Origin: an uncultured Pseudomonadales bacterium | GTDB taxonomy: Bacteria > Pseudomonadota > Gammaproteobacteria > Pseudomonadales > Azotimanducaceae | Length of the DNA stretch: 64,000 bases | NCBI GenBank assembly: GCA_958296405.1 | Contig: OY282519.1 | Span: 3,518,132 to 3,582,131 of the forward strand | Direction of reading: 5' to 3' | Shown here: piece after piece, positions 42,376 to 50,427 of the stretch | Position numbering within the stretch: the first letter of the stretch is position 1 | Layout of the letters: each line of letters opens with the position of its first letter | Notes under the pieces: model-generated | Told to the model about the DNA's origin: nothing | What the model saw: the letters and a program-made list of their open reading frames with translations, nothing else | The model's database searches: none | Program-made: the position numbers and the translations under genes

Positions 42376-45300
42376 ATGATTCCTTGGATCGTCCACTGGT
42401 CCATCCGCCGCCGGTGGCTGGTGCTGCTCGCCACCGCAGCGCTCATCGGCTGGGGCATTCGTTCCATGCTGCTGACGCCGGTGGACGCGCTGCCAGACCT
42501 GTCGGATGTGCAGGTGATCGTTAAGACGCCCTACCCCGGCCAAGCGCCGCGAGTGGTCGAAGATCAAGTGACCTACCCGCTGGCCACCACGCTGTTGGCC
42601 GTGCCCGGCGCTGAGGCGGTGCGCGGCTATTCGTTCTTTGGCGACTCGTTCGTCTACGTCTTGTTCGCCGACGGCACAGACCTCTACTGGGCGCGTTCGC
42701 GGGTGCTGGAATACTTGAGCCAGGTGCGCCAGCGGCTGCCGGCCGGGGTGGCGCCGGCGCTCGGCCCGGATGCCACCGCCGTCGGCTGGGTCTACGAATA
42801 CGCGCTGGTGGATCGCACGGGCCAGCACGACCTCGCAGCGCTGCGCTCGATTCAGGATTGGTTCTTGCGCTACGCGCTGCAAGCGGTGCCCGGCGTGGCG
42901 GAAGTCGCCACGGTCGGCGGCATGGTGCGGCAATACCAAGTGGTGGTGGACCCAGATCGGCTGAGCGCCTTCGGCCTGTCGCTGGCCGCCGTCCGCACCG
43001 CGATTCAAGCTGCCAATCAAGAGGCCGGCGCTTCCGTCATCGAGATGGCGGAGGCCGAGTACATGGTGCGCGCCACCGGCTACCTGACGGGCCTTGAGGA
43101 CTTGGCGGCCGTGCCCCTCAAGGTAAACGAGCACGGCGTGCCCATCTTGCTGCGGGACGTGGCGGAACTGCGCGTCGGCCCGCAAATGCGGCGCGGCGTG
43201 GCAGACTTGAACGGCGAAGGCGAGGTGGTGGGCGGCATCGTCGTGATGCGGGCTGGCGAGAACGCCCGCGCCGTCATCGCCGGCGTGAAGACGCGGCTCG
43301 AGGAACTCGCGGCCGGCTTGCCGGACGGGGTGGAGGTCGTCACCGTCTACGACCGCTCGGCGCTCATCGACCGCGCCGTGGCGAACCTCACCGACACCCT
43401 GGCGGCAGAGTTCGTCATCGTTGCGGTGGTGTGCGCCATCTTCCTCTTCCACCTGCGTTCATCGCTGGCGGTCATCCTCAGCCTGCCGGTGGCCATCCTC
43501 GCGGCCTTTGCGGCCATGCGCGCGCAGGGCATCAACGCCAACATCATGTCCTTGGGCGGCATCGCCATCGCCATCGGCGCGATGGTGGACGGCACCATCG
43601 TGATGGTGGAGAACGCCCACCGCCGCCTGCAGGGCGGCCCTGCCGCGCCCAGCGAGCGCTGGCAGATCGTCGCGGATGCCGCGGCGCAAGTGGGCCGCCC
43701 GATCTTCTTTTCTTTGCTCATCGTGACGCTGAGCTTCGTGCCCGTGTTCGCGCTGCAAGCCCAAGAAGGCCGGCTCTTCACCCCGTTGGCCTACACCAAG
43801 ACTTACGCGATGGCGGCGGCTGCGGTGCTCGCCGTCACATTGGTGCCGGTGCTGATGGGCTTCTGCCTGCGCGGGCGCATCGAGGCGCGCGCCAATCCCG
43901 TGGAACGGGGCTTGGGCGCGCTGTACCGGCCAGTGCTCGGCGCCACGCTGAAACGCCCTTGGATCGTGCTCATCGGCGCCGCGGCGCTGACGGCGATCAG
44001 CATCTGGCCGGCGCTGCGCCTCGGCACCGAGTTCATGCCGCCGTTGGACGAAGGCGATCTCATGTACATGCCCACCACGCACCCGGGCATCTCCATCGAC
44101 AAGGGGCGCGAACTGCTGCAGCAGACCGACCGGCTGATCCGCACCGTGCCCGAGGTGGCGAACGTGTTCGGCAAAATCGGCCGCGCCGAGACCGCCACGG
44201 ACCCAGCGCCCCTCACCATGATCGAGACGATCATCCAACTCGAGCCGCGCGACGAGTGGCGCGCCGGCATGACCATGGACGGCCTGCGCGCGGAGCTGGA
44301 CCGCGTGGTGCGCATCCCCGGCCTCGCCAACACTTGGACGATGCCCATCAAAACGCGCACGGACATGCTGGCGACGGGCATCAAGACGCCGGTGGGCATC
44401 AAAGTGGCGGGGGCAGACCTCGCCGTGATCGAGCGCATCGGCACCAACATCGAGGCGGTGATCGCAACGCTGCCCGGCACCGCTTCGGTGTATGTCGAGC
44501 GCGTGGCGAGCGGACGCTACGTGGAGGTGGACATCGACCGCGCCCGCGCCTCGCGCTACGGCATGAACATCGCCGCCGTGCAAGACATTGTGAAGAGCGC
44601 CGTCGGCGGCTTGGACGTGACGCAAACGGTGGAGGGCATCGAGCGCTATCCGGTGAACCTGCGCTATCCGCAGCATGTGCGGGATTCAGTGGAGCGGCTG
44701 AAGATGCTGCCGGTGGTGACGCCGCGCGGCGCCCGCATCGCGCTGGCGGACCTCGCCGACATTCGGGTGACGGAAGGCCCGCCAGTCATCAAGAGCGAGA
44801 ACGCGCTGCCGAACGGCTGGATTTACATCGACATCGCGGATGTGGACCTCGGCACCTATGTCGAGCGGGCGCGGCAGGCGGTCGCCTCACAAGTGGCGCT
44901 GCCGGCCGGCTACTCGCTGCGTTGGTCCGGCCAGTACGAGTATCTGCAACGCGCTTGGCAGCGCCTCGCCATCGTCGGCCCGCTGACGCTCTTGGTGATC
45001 CTCGCCCTGCTGCACTTCGCGTTGCGGCGCGCCGCAACGGTGGCGATGGTGATCTGCACCCTGCCGCTGGCCTTGGCTGGCGGCGTTTGGGCGCTGCATT
45101 GGCTGGACTACGACCTGTCGGTGGCCGCCGGCGTAGGCTTCATCGCGTTGGCCGGCGTGGCCGTGGAGTTGGGCGTCATCATGGTGACGTATCTGGAACT
45201 GGCCGTTGCCGAGCGCCGCGAACGCGCCCAGGAAGAAGGCCGCCCGCTCACCGCCAACGACATCCACGAGGCGGTGCGCGAAGGCGCTGCCCGCCGCCTG

Positions 45301-45525
45301 CGCCCCGTGGCCATGACCGCGGCGTCCCTGCTGGCGGGGCTCACGCCCATCATGCTCGGCGACGGCGCTGGCGCCGACGTGATGCAGCGCATCGCGGCAC
45401 CGATGTTCGGCGGCATCGTCGGCGCCGCCGCCTTGGCGCTGGCCGTCATTCCGGCGTTGTTCCTGCTTTGGCAACGGCAGGAGCTCGGCCAGCCTGCCGG
45501 CAACCGCGCCGAGCATTCACCGTAG
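42376..45525 (+). CDS. cusA: CusA-type Cu(I)/Ag(I) RND efflux pump
   Basis: A 1049-residue heavy-metal RND pump. The N-terminal helix is followed by ALPDLSDVQVIVKTPYPGQA and GYSFFGDSFVYVLFADGTDL, typical of CusA. The proton-relay helix reads IAIAIGAMVDGTIVMVENAH. The periplasmic part FMPPLDEGDLMYMPTTHPGI, PLTMIETIIQLEP and RTDMLATGIKTPVGIKVAG keeps the three Met residues that bind Cu(I)/Ag(I) in E. coli CusA (Met573, Met623, Met672). This supports Cu/Ag rather than Zn/Co/Cd specificity. It starts 10 bp after cusB. No CusRS sensor pair or CopA ATPase is in the window. Confidence 0.94.
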   Translation: MIPWIVHWSIRRRWLVLLATAALIGWGIRSMLLTPVDALPDLSDVQVIVKTPYPGQAPRVVEDQVTYPLATTLLAVPGAEAVRGYSFFGDSFVYVLFADGTDLYWARSRVLEYLSQVRQRLPAGVAPALGPDATAVGWVYEYALVDRTGQHDLAALRSIQDWFLRYALQAVPGVAEVATVGGMVRQYQVVVDPDRLSAFGLSLAAVRTAIQAANQEAGASVIEMAEAEYMVRATGYLTGLEDLAAVPLKVNEHGVPILLRDVAELRVGPQMRRGVADLNGEGEVVGGIVVMRAGENARAVIAGVKTRLEELAAGLPDGVEVVTVYDRSALIDRAVANLTDTLAAEFVIVAVVCAIFLFHLRSSLAVILSLPVAILAAFAAMRAQGINANIMSLGGIAIAIGAMVDGTIVMVENAHRRLQGGPAAPSERWQIVADAAAQVGRPIFFSLLIVTLSFVPVFALQAQEGRLFTPLAYTKTYAMAAAAVLAVTLVPVLMGFCLRGRIEARANPVERGLGALYRPVLGATLKRPWIVLIGAAALTAISIWPALRLGTEFMPPLDEGDLMYMPTTHPGISIDKGRELLQQTDRLIRTVPEVANVFGKIGRAETATDPAPLTMIETIIQLEPRDEWRAGMTMDGLRAELDRVVRIPGLANTWTMPIKTRTDMLATGIKTPVGIKVAGADLAVIERIGTNIEAVIATLPGTASVYVERVASGRYVEVDIDRARASRYGMNIAAVQDIVKSAVGGLDVTQTVEGIERYPVNLRYPQHVRDSVERLKMLPVVTPRGARIALADLADIRVTEGPPVIKSENALPNGWIYIDIADVDLGTYVERARQAVASQVALPAGYSLRWSGQYEYLQRAWQRLAIVGPLTLLVILALLHFALRRAATVAMVICTLPLALAGGVWALHWLDYDLSVAAGVGFIALAGVAVELGVIMVTYLELAVAERRERAQEEGRPLTANDIHEAVREGAARRLRPVAMTAASLLAGLTPIMLGDGAGADVMQRIAAPMFGGIVGAAALALAVIPALFLLWQRQELGQPAGNRAEHSP

Positions 45526-45547
45526 CGCCGCAAGCGAAGTCAGCCCC

Positions 45548-46282
45548 TTACGGCCACGCCTCCAAGCCTGGCAGCTTCACTTGGAAAGGCCGCGCGCGCA
45601 GGCCGGCGACGAGGCCGAGGAAGTTCACCTCAATGCCCTCCTCCGCCGCGACGAGCACACCGAACAGGCCAAACACCGAGAACTGATAGCCGGTGCCGCT
45701 CGGCGCCGGGGCAAACACGTTGCCGTTGGGCAGGAAGTCCTTGCCGATGGCGATGTTCGGCATAGCGACGCGCAGCGCCGGGACGCGCCGCGCCACGAAC
45801 GCGGTGAAGGTGTTGCTGTTGGGGCCTGGCCAAGTGCGGTACGCGCGGCCATAGGGATAATCTGCCGCGGCGCGCTCGATCTGCTCAATGGCGGCGCTGG
45901 CGGCGGCGCCGCGCACATCGCTCAACAACGTTGGATGGTTGGAGAACCAGAAGCCGTCGGGCGGGCGATCGGTGCTGACCGCGAGCGACGAACCGGTGCG
46001 CGGCAGCCGCCAGCCGATGACCTCATAGCGGGTGTACTGAGCCGCGCCAGCGCGCTTGACGGCGATCCAAGTGTGGACGGCGACGGCGCCGCGCATGCCC
46101 CAAGTGCGGGCGGCGTACACCTGCGCGACCGCTTCTTGGTGCGAGGCAGGCGGCGGCGCTTGGCCTGTGCCGCCGTGCTCCGCGTCGCTCCAATGCGGGC
46201 GCTCGGCGAACACCCGCAACGCCACCGCGACCAAGGCCGGCGCCACGAAAACGGCGCACAGCGCCCAGCCGATCAAGCGCAT
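45548..46282 (-). CDS. DUF3750 family protein
   Basis: A 244-residue protein with one N-terminal membrane helix (LIGWALCAVFVAPALVAVAL). The DUF3750 pattern follows: YAARTWGMRGAVAVHTWIAV, YEVIGWRLPRTGS and the conserved YRTWPGPNSNTFTAFVARR, then IGKDFLPNGNVF. ATG 46282 puts the helix at the N-terminus; a longer start at 46579 adds unrelated sequence. The biochemical role is unknown; the pattern and single helix suggest a periplasmic or membrane-attached domain. It is convergent with cusA and not part of that operon. Confidence 0.8.
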   Translation of the reverse strand: MRLIGWALCAVFVAPALVAVALRVFAERPHWSDAEHGGTGQAPPPASHQEAVAQVYAARTWGMRGAVAVHTWIAVKRAGAAQYTRYEVIGWRLPRTGSSLAVSTDRPPDGFWFSNHPTLLSDVRGAAASAAIEQIERAAADYPYGRAYRTWPGPNSNTFTAFVARRVPALRVAMPNIAIGKDFLPNGNVFAPAPSGTGYQFSVFGLFGVLVAAEEGIEVNFLGLVAGLRARPFQVKLPGLEAWP

Positions 46283-46334
46283 TGGCTGCGACGCTTCACC
46301 GCGCCGCGGCAACCGGCATGGCGGGGCGGCGCAG

Positions 46335-46769
46335 TCAGGCCGGCTCCGCCAAGAAGACCGGGATGACCCGCTCCGTTTTCGCTTGGTAATCCGCGTACGG
46401 CGGGTAGGCCGCCACCGCCAACGACCACAGGCGCGACCGCTCGGCGGCATCCTCCACTTCGCGCGCCCGCATCGCGTAAACCTCCGTGCGGTCTCGGATT
46501 TCCACGCTGGCGCTTTCGCGCAAGTTGTACACCCACACCGGATGCTTGGGCGCGCCGCCTTGCGAACCCACCAGCACATAGCCGGCGCCGTCCTGCACGC
46601 GCATCAACGGCGTCTTGCGGATGACGCCGGTTTTGTTGCCGCGATGAGTGACGATGATCACCGGCAAGCCGGTGTCGAGGAGTTCGGTGCCTTCCAGGCC
46701 GCCGCTCCCCTCATAGCGCTCCACCTGCTCGCGCACCCACTTGATGGGCGATGGGACGTATTCAGCCAC
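46335..46769 (-). CDS. deazaflavin (F420)-type nitroreductase-family protein, Ddn-like
   Basis: A 144-residue split beta-barrel protein. The key blocks are TGLPVIIVTHRGNKTGVIRK, TPLMRVQDGAGYVLVGSQGG, APKHPVWVYNLRESASVEIR and WSLAVAAYPPYADYQAKT, matching the F420-binding reductase group first known from mycobacterial Ddn. It would use reduced deazaflavin or flavin in reductive chemistry. GTG 46769 with AGGGA upstream is preferred; TTG 46784 is in frame. It begins about 24 bp after the end of tRNA-Arg, on the same strand, so the two may be transcribed together. Confidence 0.83.
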   Translation of the reverse strand: MAEYVPSPIKWVREQVERYEGSGGLEGTELLDTGLPVIIVTHRGNKTGVIRKTPLMRVQDGAGYVLVGSQGGAPKHPVWVYNLRESASVEIRDRTEVYAMRAREVEDAAERSRLWSLAVAAYPPYADYQAKTERVIPVFLAEPA

Positions 46770-46793
46770 CCGCGTTCCCTGCAACCAATGAAG

Positions 46794-46870
46794 TGGCGCA
46801 CCCGACAGGATTCGAACCTGTAATCCCTGGTTTCGTAGACCAGTGCCTTATCCAATTTGGCCACGGGTGC
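46794..46870 (-). tRNA. tRNA-Arg (anticodon ACG)
   Basis: On the minus strand the acceptor GCACCCG pairs with CGGGTGC, followed by G and an encoded CCA. The anticodon stem is CTGGT/ACCAG with loop CTACGAA, giving ACG. The T arm is ACAGG-TTCGAAT-CCTGT. The D arm uses a short GCC/GGC stem. ACG is normally modified to ICG and reads CGU, CGC and CGA codons. The 3' end points to the deazaflavin reductase gene 24 bp away. Confidence 0.96.
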
Positions 46871-47659
46871 CTAACGGCGCATTATCGGCGCACGCAGACG
46901 GCGACGCAAATCGCCATGAGATCGAGACGGCATGGCGCCGGCGGCGCAAGCGCCCATGAAGCCACCGCCGAAGAACGTGACCGCGCACCCATGCTCATCA
47001 CTGTTTCCTCAGCCGGCGAGCGCCGGCCTGCACCAGCCGCTGCGTCACTTCCAAGTGCTGCGCGATGGCTTCCCGCGTTACCTTGCCGGCGCGTTTCGCC
47101 GCCCGCGCCCACACGACGTGGAAGCCAATGCGGTCAGCGAAACGCCGCCGAGCAGCAGCGCGTCAAGCACGGCCTTCGGCGGCACTTTCGAGGCGACCCG
47201 TTCCGCGTTATCGTCCGTTTCCTTGACGCGGCCCTCCGACTTGGCGGGTTGGGGCAAGCCACCTTCAGCCTTGTTGCGGCCGCGCCTCCGTCTCGGCATG
47301 TTTCCCCAACGCTCCGTACATGGTTGCGCCGATGCCTTCCAAGTCTCGCCTTTGCCCGTCCCGCGGATACGCAGGAACCACCAAGGTCACATGAAAGTCG
47401 CCAGCACCGCTCATTGTCCTCAACAAGGCACCGCCGAACGCTCGCCGACGACCAGCACGGCCTTCGCGCGCGTCCGCTGCCATTGACAGCGCTTTGTCGA
47501 GCATGTCGGTTCCTGCCATCGCCAAGCCTCCTTGAGGCACATTCAACAAATTCAACCAGCGTTCGTCAAGCATCGCGGGCTTCAGCTAGACGCTGCCGCC
47601 ATGCCACGCCCAGCGCCGAGTTTGTTAGTCTCTAACATTCATTTGGACAGGAAGGAAAC
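46871..47659. other. gene-poor stretch with possible decayed small genes
   Basis: No gene is convincing. On the minus strand, 47265-47573 can encode 102 residues (LLNVPQGGLAMAGTDMLDKA near the N-terminus) and 47078-47299 can encode 73 residues with basic ends. A helix-like segment AGKVTREAIAQHLEVTQRLV appears in a third frame at about 47000-47080, as if a DNA-binding gene had suffered frameshifts. No terminator or repeat is clear. It may be an old insertion or a degraded gene pair upstream of the tRNA. Confidence 0.4.
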
Positions 47660-48793
47660 ATGAAGAGCCCGGTCTGCGACATGTTCGGCATCGAGTTCCC
47701 ATTGTTCGCGTTCAGCCACTGCCGCGACGTGATCGCCGCGGTGAGCAACGCCGGCGGCATGGGCGTGCTCGGCGCCGTGGGCCACACACCCGAATCCTTG
47801 GACATCGAGTTGAGCTGGCTGGACGATCATGTCAACGGCAAGCCCTACGGCGTGGACCTGCTCGTGCCCACCAGCCTCGACAGCAAGGAAGATGCCCTCT
47901 CCGCGGCGGAGATCGAAGCGCGCATTCCCCCACAGCACAAGGCGCACGTGGAATCCATCCTCGCCCGTCACGGCATCGACACCAAGGGGCTGTGGGAGCG
48001 CCAGCTCGGCGACAACTTCGGCGACCACCTGCGCGAGAAAGGCGCCTCGGTGGTGCTGGACGCCGCTTTCGACCATCCGGTGAAGTTCGTCGTCAACGCG
48101 CTCGGCGTGCCGCCGCCGTTCATGTTGGAGCGCGCCCGTTCGGCAGGCGTTCCGGTCGGCGCGCTCACCGGCGCCAAGGAACACGCCGTCAAGCACGCTG
48201 AAGCCGGCACGGATGTGCTCATCGTTTCCGGCACCGAAGCCGGCGGCCACTGCGGCGAAGTGTCGACGATGGTGCTGATTCCGGAAGTGCTGGAGGCCCT
48301 CAAGCCGTATGGGGACATCCCCGTGTTGGCCGCCGGCGGCATCGTCACTGGCCGGCAAATGGCGGCGGTGATGGCGATGGGCGCCGCCGGCGCGTGGTGC
48401 GGCTCCGTGTGGCTCACCACCGCGGAAGCCGAAACGGCGCCGGCCGTGAAGGAGAAGATGCTGGCCGCCAGCTCGCGCCAGACGGTGCGTTCGCGCAGCC
48501 GCACGGGCAAGTACACGCGGCAACTGCGCTCCGCTTGGACGGACGCCTGGCATGACCCAGACAGCCCAGACCCCCTGCCGATGCCGTTGCAGCAGTTGGT
48601 GAGCGAGCCGGCGCTGGGGCGCATCAGCAAGCTGGCGGAGGGCGGCCACGCCGGCGCCCGACAATTGGCGACCTACTTCGTCGGCCAAGGCGTCGGCTTG
48701 ATGAACGCCACCATCTCCGCCCGCCAAGTGGTCTACGACTTCATGGAAGACTTCGCGGACTCCGCCGAACGGCTGACAGGGTTGATGGAGTAG
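47660..48793 (+). CDS. nitronate monooxygenase family flavoprotein
   Basis: A 377-residue 2-nitropropane-dioxygenase-like protein. The N-terminus CDMFGIEFPLFAFSHCRD and SNAGGMGVLGAVGHTPESL form the FMN barrel start. FVVNALGVPPPFMLERARSA, then the FMN phosphate region GTDVLIVSGTEAGGHCGEVS and PVLAAGGIVTGRQMAAVMAM complete the signature (GxEAGGH). The C-terminal ~90 residues are an extension seen in related enoyl-reductase-like members. It oxidises nitronates or acts on a similar substrate. The ribosome site GGAAGGAAAC is strong. Confidence 0.88.
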   Translation: MKSPVCDMFGIEFPLFAFSHCRDVIAAVSNAGGMGVLGAVGHTPESLDIELSWLDDHVNGKPYGVDLLVPTSLDSKEDALSAAEIEARIPPQHKAHVESILARHGIDTKGLWERQLGDNFGDHLREKGASVVLDAAFDHPVKFVVNALGVPPPFMLERARSAGVPVGALTGAKEHAVKHAEAGTDVLIVSGTEAGGHCGEVSTMVLIPEVLEALKPYGDIPVLAAGGIVTGRQMAAVMAMGAAGAWCGSVWLTTAEAETAPAVKEKMLAASSRQTVRSRSRTGKYTRQLRSAWTDAWHDPDSPDPLPMPLQQLVSEPALGRISKLAEGGHAGARQLATYFVGQGVGLMNATISARQVVYDFMEDFADSAERLTGLME

Positions 48794-48824
48794 CGCGACG
48801 GTCGCGGCCGGCCGCGGCAGGGCT

Positions 48825-50393
48825 TTAGGGCTGTGGCGGCGGGCTTGGCTCGCCGGCAGCCCCCATGTGCATGTGCCGGCGCAGCCACGGCGCCAACGCG
48901 AGCAGAACCAAGCCCACCGCCAACGCCACAATCATCAGGTATTGGAAGGTGTCGGCGTAGATGGCCAGCGAAGCGGCGCGGTTCAGCCCCTCGCTGGTGT
49001 CCACGCTCGCGCCGGCGGCGATCCAGCCCGCCACATAGTGCGAGAAGGCCGAAGAGAGGAACCACACCCCCATCATCATGCCGGCGACCCGCGCCACCGA
49101 CAGTTTCGTCACCATCGACAACCCCACCGGGGAGAGACACAGCTCGCCGGTGGTGTGCAGGAGATAAGCGAGGGCCAACCAACCGGCGGCCACGAGCTGA
49201 TCTTCCCCGGCCAAGGCTGCGCCGTACACCAGCGCCCCGAAGCCAAGCCCCACCTGCACGATGCCAAGGCCGAACTTCGCCGGCACGCTGGGTTCGGCGC
49301 CGCGGCGCGCCAACCACGGCCACAGCATGGCAAAGCACGGCGCCAAGAAGATGATGAAGAGCGGATTCAGGGATTGGAACTGCGAGGCTTGCACGGTGAC
49401 GCCCACCACTTCCCGATCCAAGTTGCGGTCCGCGAACAGGCTCATGGAACTGCCGGCCTGCTCGAACAGCGCCCAGAACACCACCGAGAACGCGGTGAGC
49501 GCGAGCAGCACCAACATCCGGCCGCGCTCCACCGCGGTGCAGCGGGCAACCGAGAACCACACCACGCCCACCACCACCGCGGCGCCGCCGGCCAAGAGCA
49601 GGCCGCCGATCACGCGCTGATATTGAATGAGTTGCCAAGTGAACAAGACGCCGACCAAGGCTGCCAATTGGATGACCCGTTCCCGGCTCAGCGGGCCGAA
49701 CAGCGGTTTGTCGAGCTGTCCGCTAGGTGGCGGCTCCCCGGCGCCCAACAGATGGCGGCGCCCGCGCAGGAAAGTGATGAGCCCCACCAACATGCCAATG
49801 CCGGCCAACCCGAAGCCATAGCGCCAGCCAAACGTCTGCCCCAAGTAGCCGCACAGCAGCCCGGCCGCGGCGGCGCCAAGATTGATGCCCATGTAGAAGA
49901 GCGTGAAGCCGCTGTCCCGGCGGCTGTCTTCCGGCCCATAGAGTTCCCCCACCATGTTCGAGATGCTGGATTTCAAGAACCCCACGCCAATGACGATGAA
50001 GGCCAGCGACAGGTAGAAAATCTGCAGCCCCACATCGTCCCGCAGCGCCGCGCCGTCCACCATCTGCGCCGGCGTGCCCTCGAAGGCCATGCCGAAGTGC
50101 CCCACGCACAACAGCACCGCGCCCACGATCACGGCTTTGCGGAAGCCCAGAAAGCGGTCTGCCACCATGCCGCCGATGACGGGCATCAGGTACACCATCG
50201 AGCCATAGGTGGCGTAGATGCCGGCCGACATCGCATCGTCGAACAGGAAGTGCTGCGTCAGGTAGAAGATGAGCAGCGCGCGCATGCCGTAGAAGCTGAA
50301 GCGCTCCCACATCTCGGCGAAGAACAACACGACAAGGCCACGCGGATGGCCGAGGACATCATCCCTTGCAGGGGCGAGGGCGGCGTCACTCAT
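48825..50393 (-). CDS. POT/PTR-family peptide:proton symporter
   Basis: A 522-residue transporter with about 12-14 helices. The family signature EMWERFSFYGMRALLIFYL (the ExxERFxYY-type motif) is at the N-terminus, and the second PTR motif block FTLFYMGINLGAAAAGLLCG follows. The C-terminal helix block contains GELCLSPVGLSMVTKLSVAR, normal for DtpT-like members. It imports di- and tripeptides with protons across the inner membrane. The gene follows the secreted protease gene at 50428-53271 on the same strand, 34 bp downstream, suggesting that one enzyme makes peptides and the other takes them in. Confidence 0.92.
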   Translation of the reverse strand: MSDAALAPARDDVLGHPRGLVVLFFAEMWERFSFYGMRALLIFYLTQHFLFDDAMSAGIYATYGSMVYLMPVIGGMVADRFLGFRKAVIVGAVLLCVGHFGMAFEGTPAQMVDGAALRDDVGLQIFYLSLAFIVIGVGFLKSSISNMVGELYGPEDSRRDSGFTLFYMGINLGAAAAGLLCGYLGQTFGWRYGFGLAGIGMLVGLITFLRGRRHLLGAGEPPPSGQLDKPLFGPLSRERVIQLAALVGVLFTWQLIQYQRVIGGLLLAGGAAVVVGVVWFSVARCTAVERGRMLVLLALTAFSVVFWALFEQAGSSMSLFADRNLDREVVGVTVQASQFQSLNPLFIIFLAPCFAMLWPWLARRGAEPSVPAKFGLGIVQVGLGFGALVYGAALAGEDQLVAAGWLALAYLLHTTGELCLSPVGLSMVTKLSVARVAGMMMGVWFLSSAFSHYVAGWIAAGASVDTSEGLNRAASLAIYADTFQYLMIVALAVGLVLLALAPWLRRHMHMGAAGEPSPPPQP

Positions 50394-50427
50394 TGCAACT
50401 CCTTAAGCGCAGGCCAGCGCGACAACC

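Noticed and set aside
43431-45686. A 751-codon frame overlapping the cusA gene.
   Set aside because: Same-strand shadow of cusA with Arg/His-rich composition and no ribosome site.
46794-46870. tRNA-Arg as an attachment site of an integrated element.
   Set aside because: No integrase gene is nearby and no repeat of the tRNA 3' end was noticed on either side.
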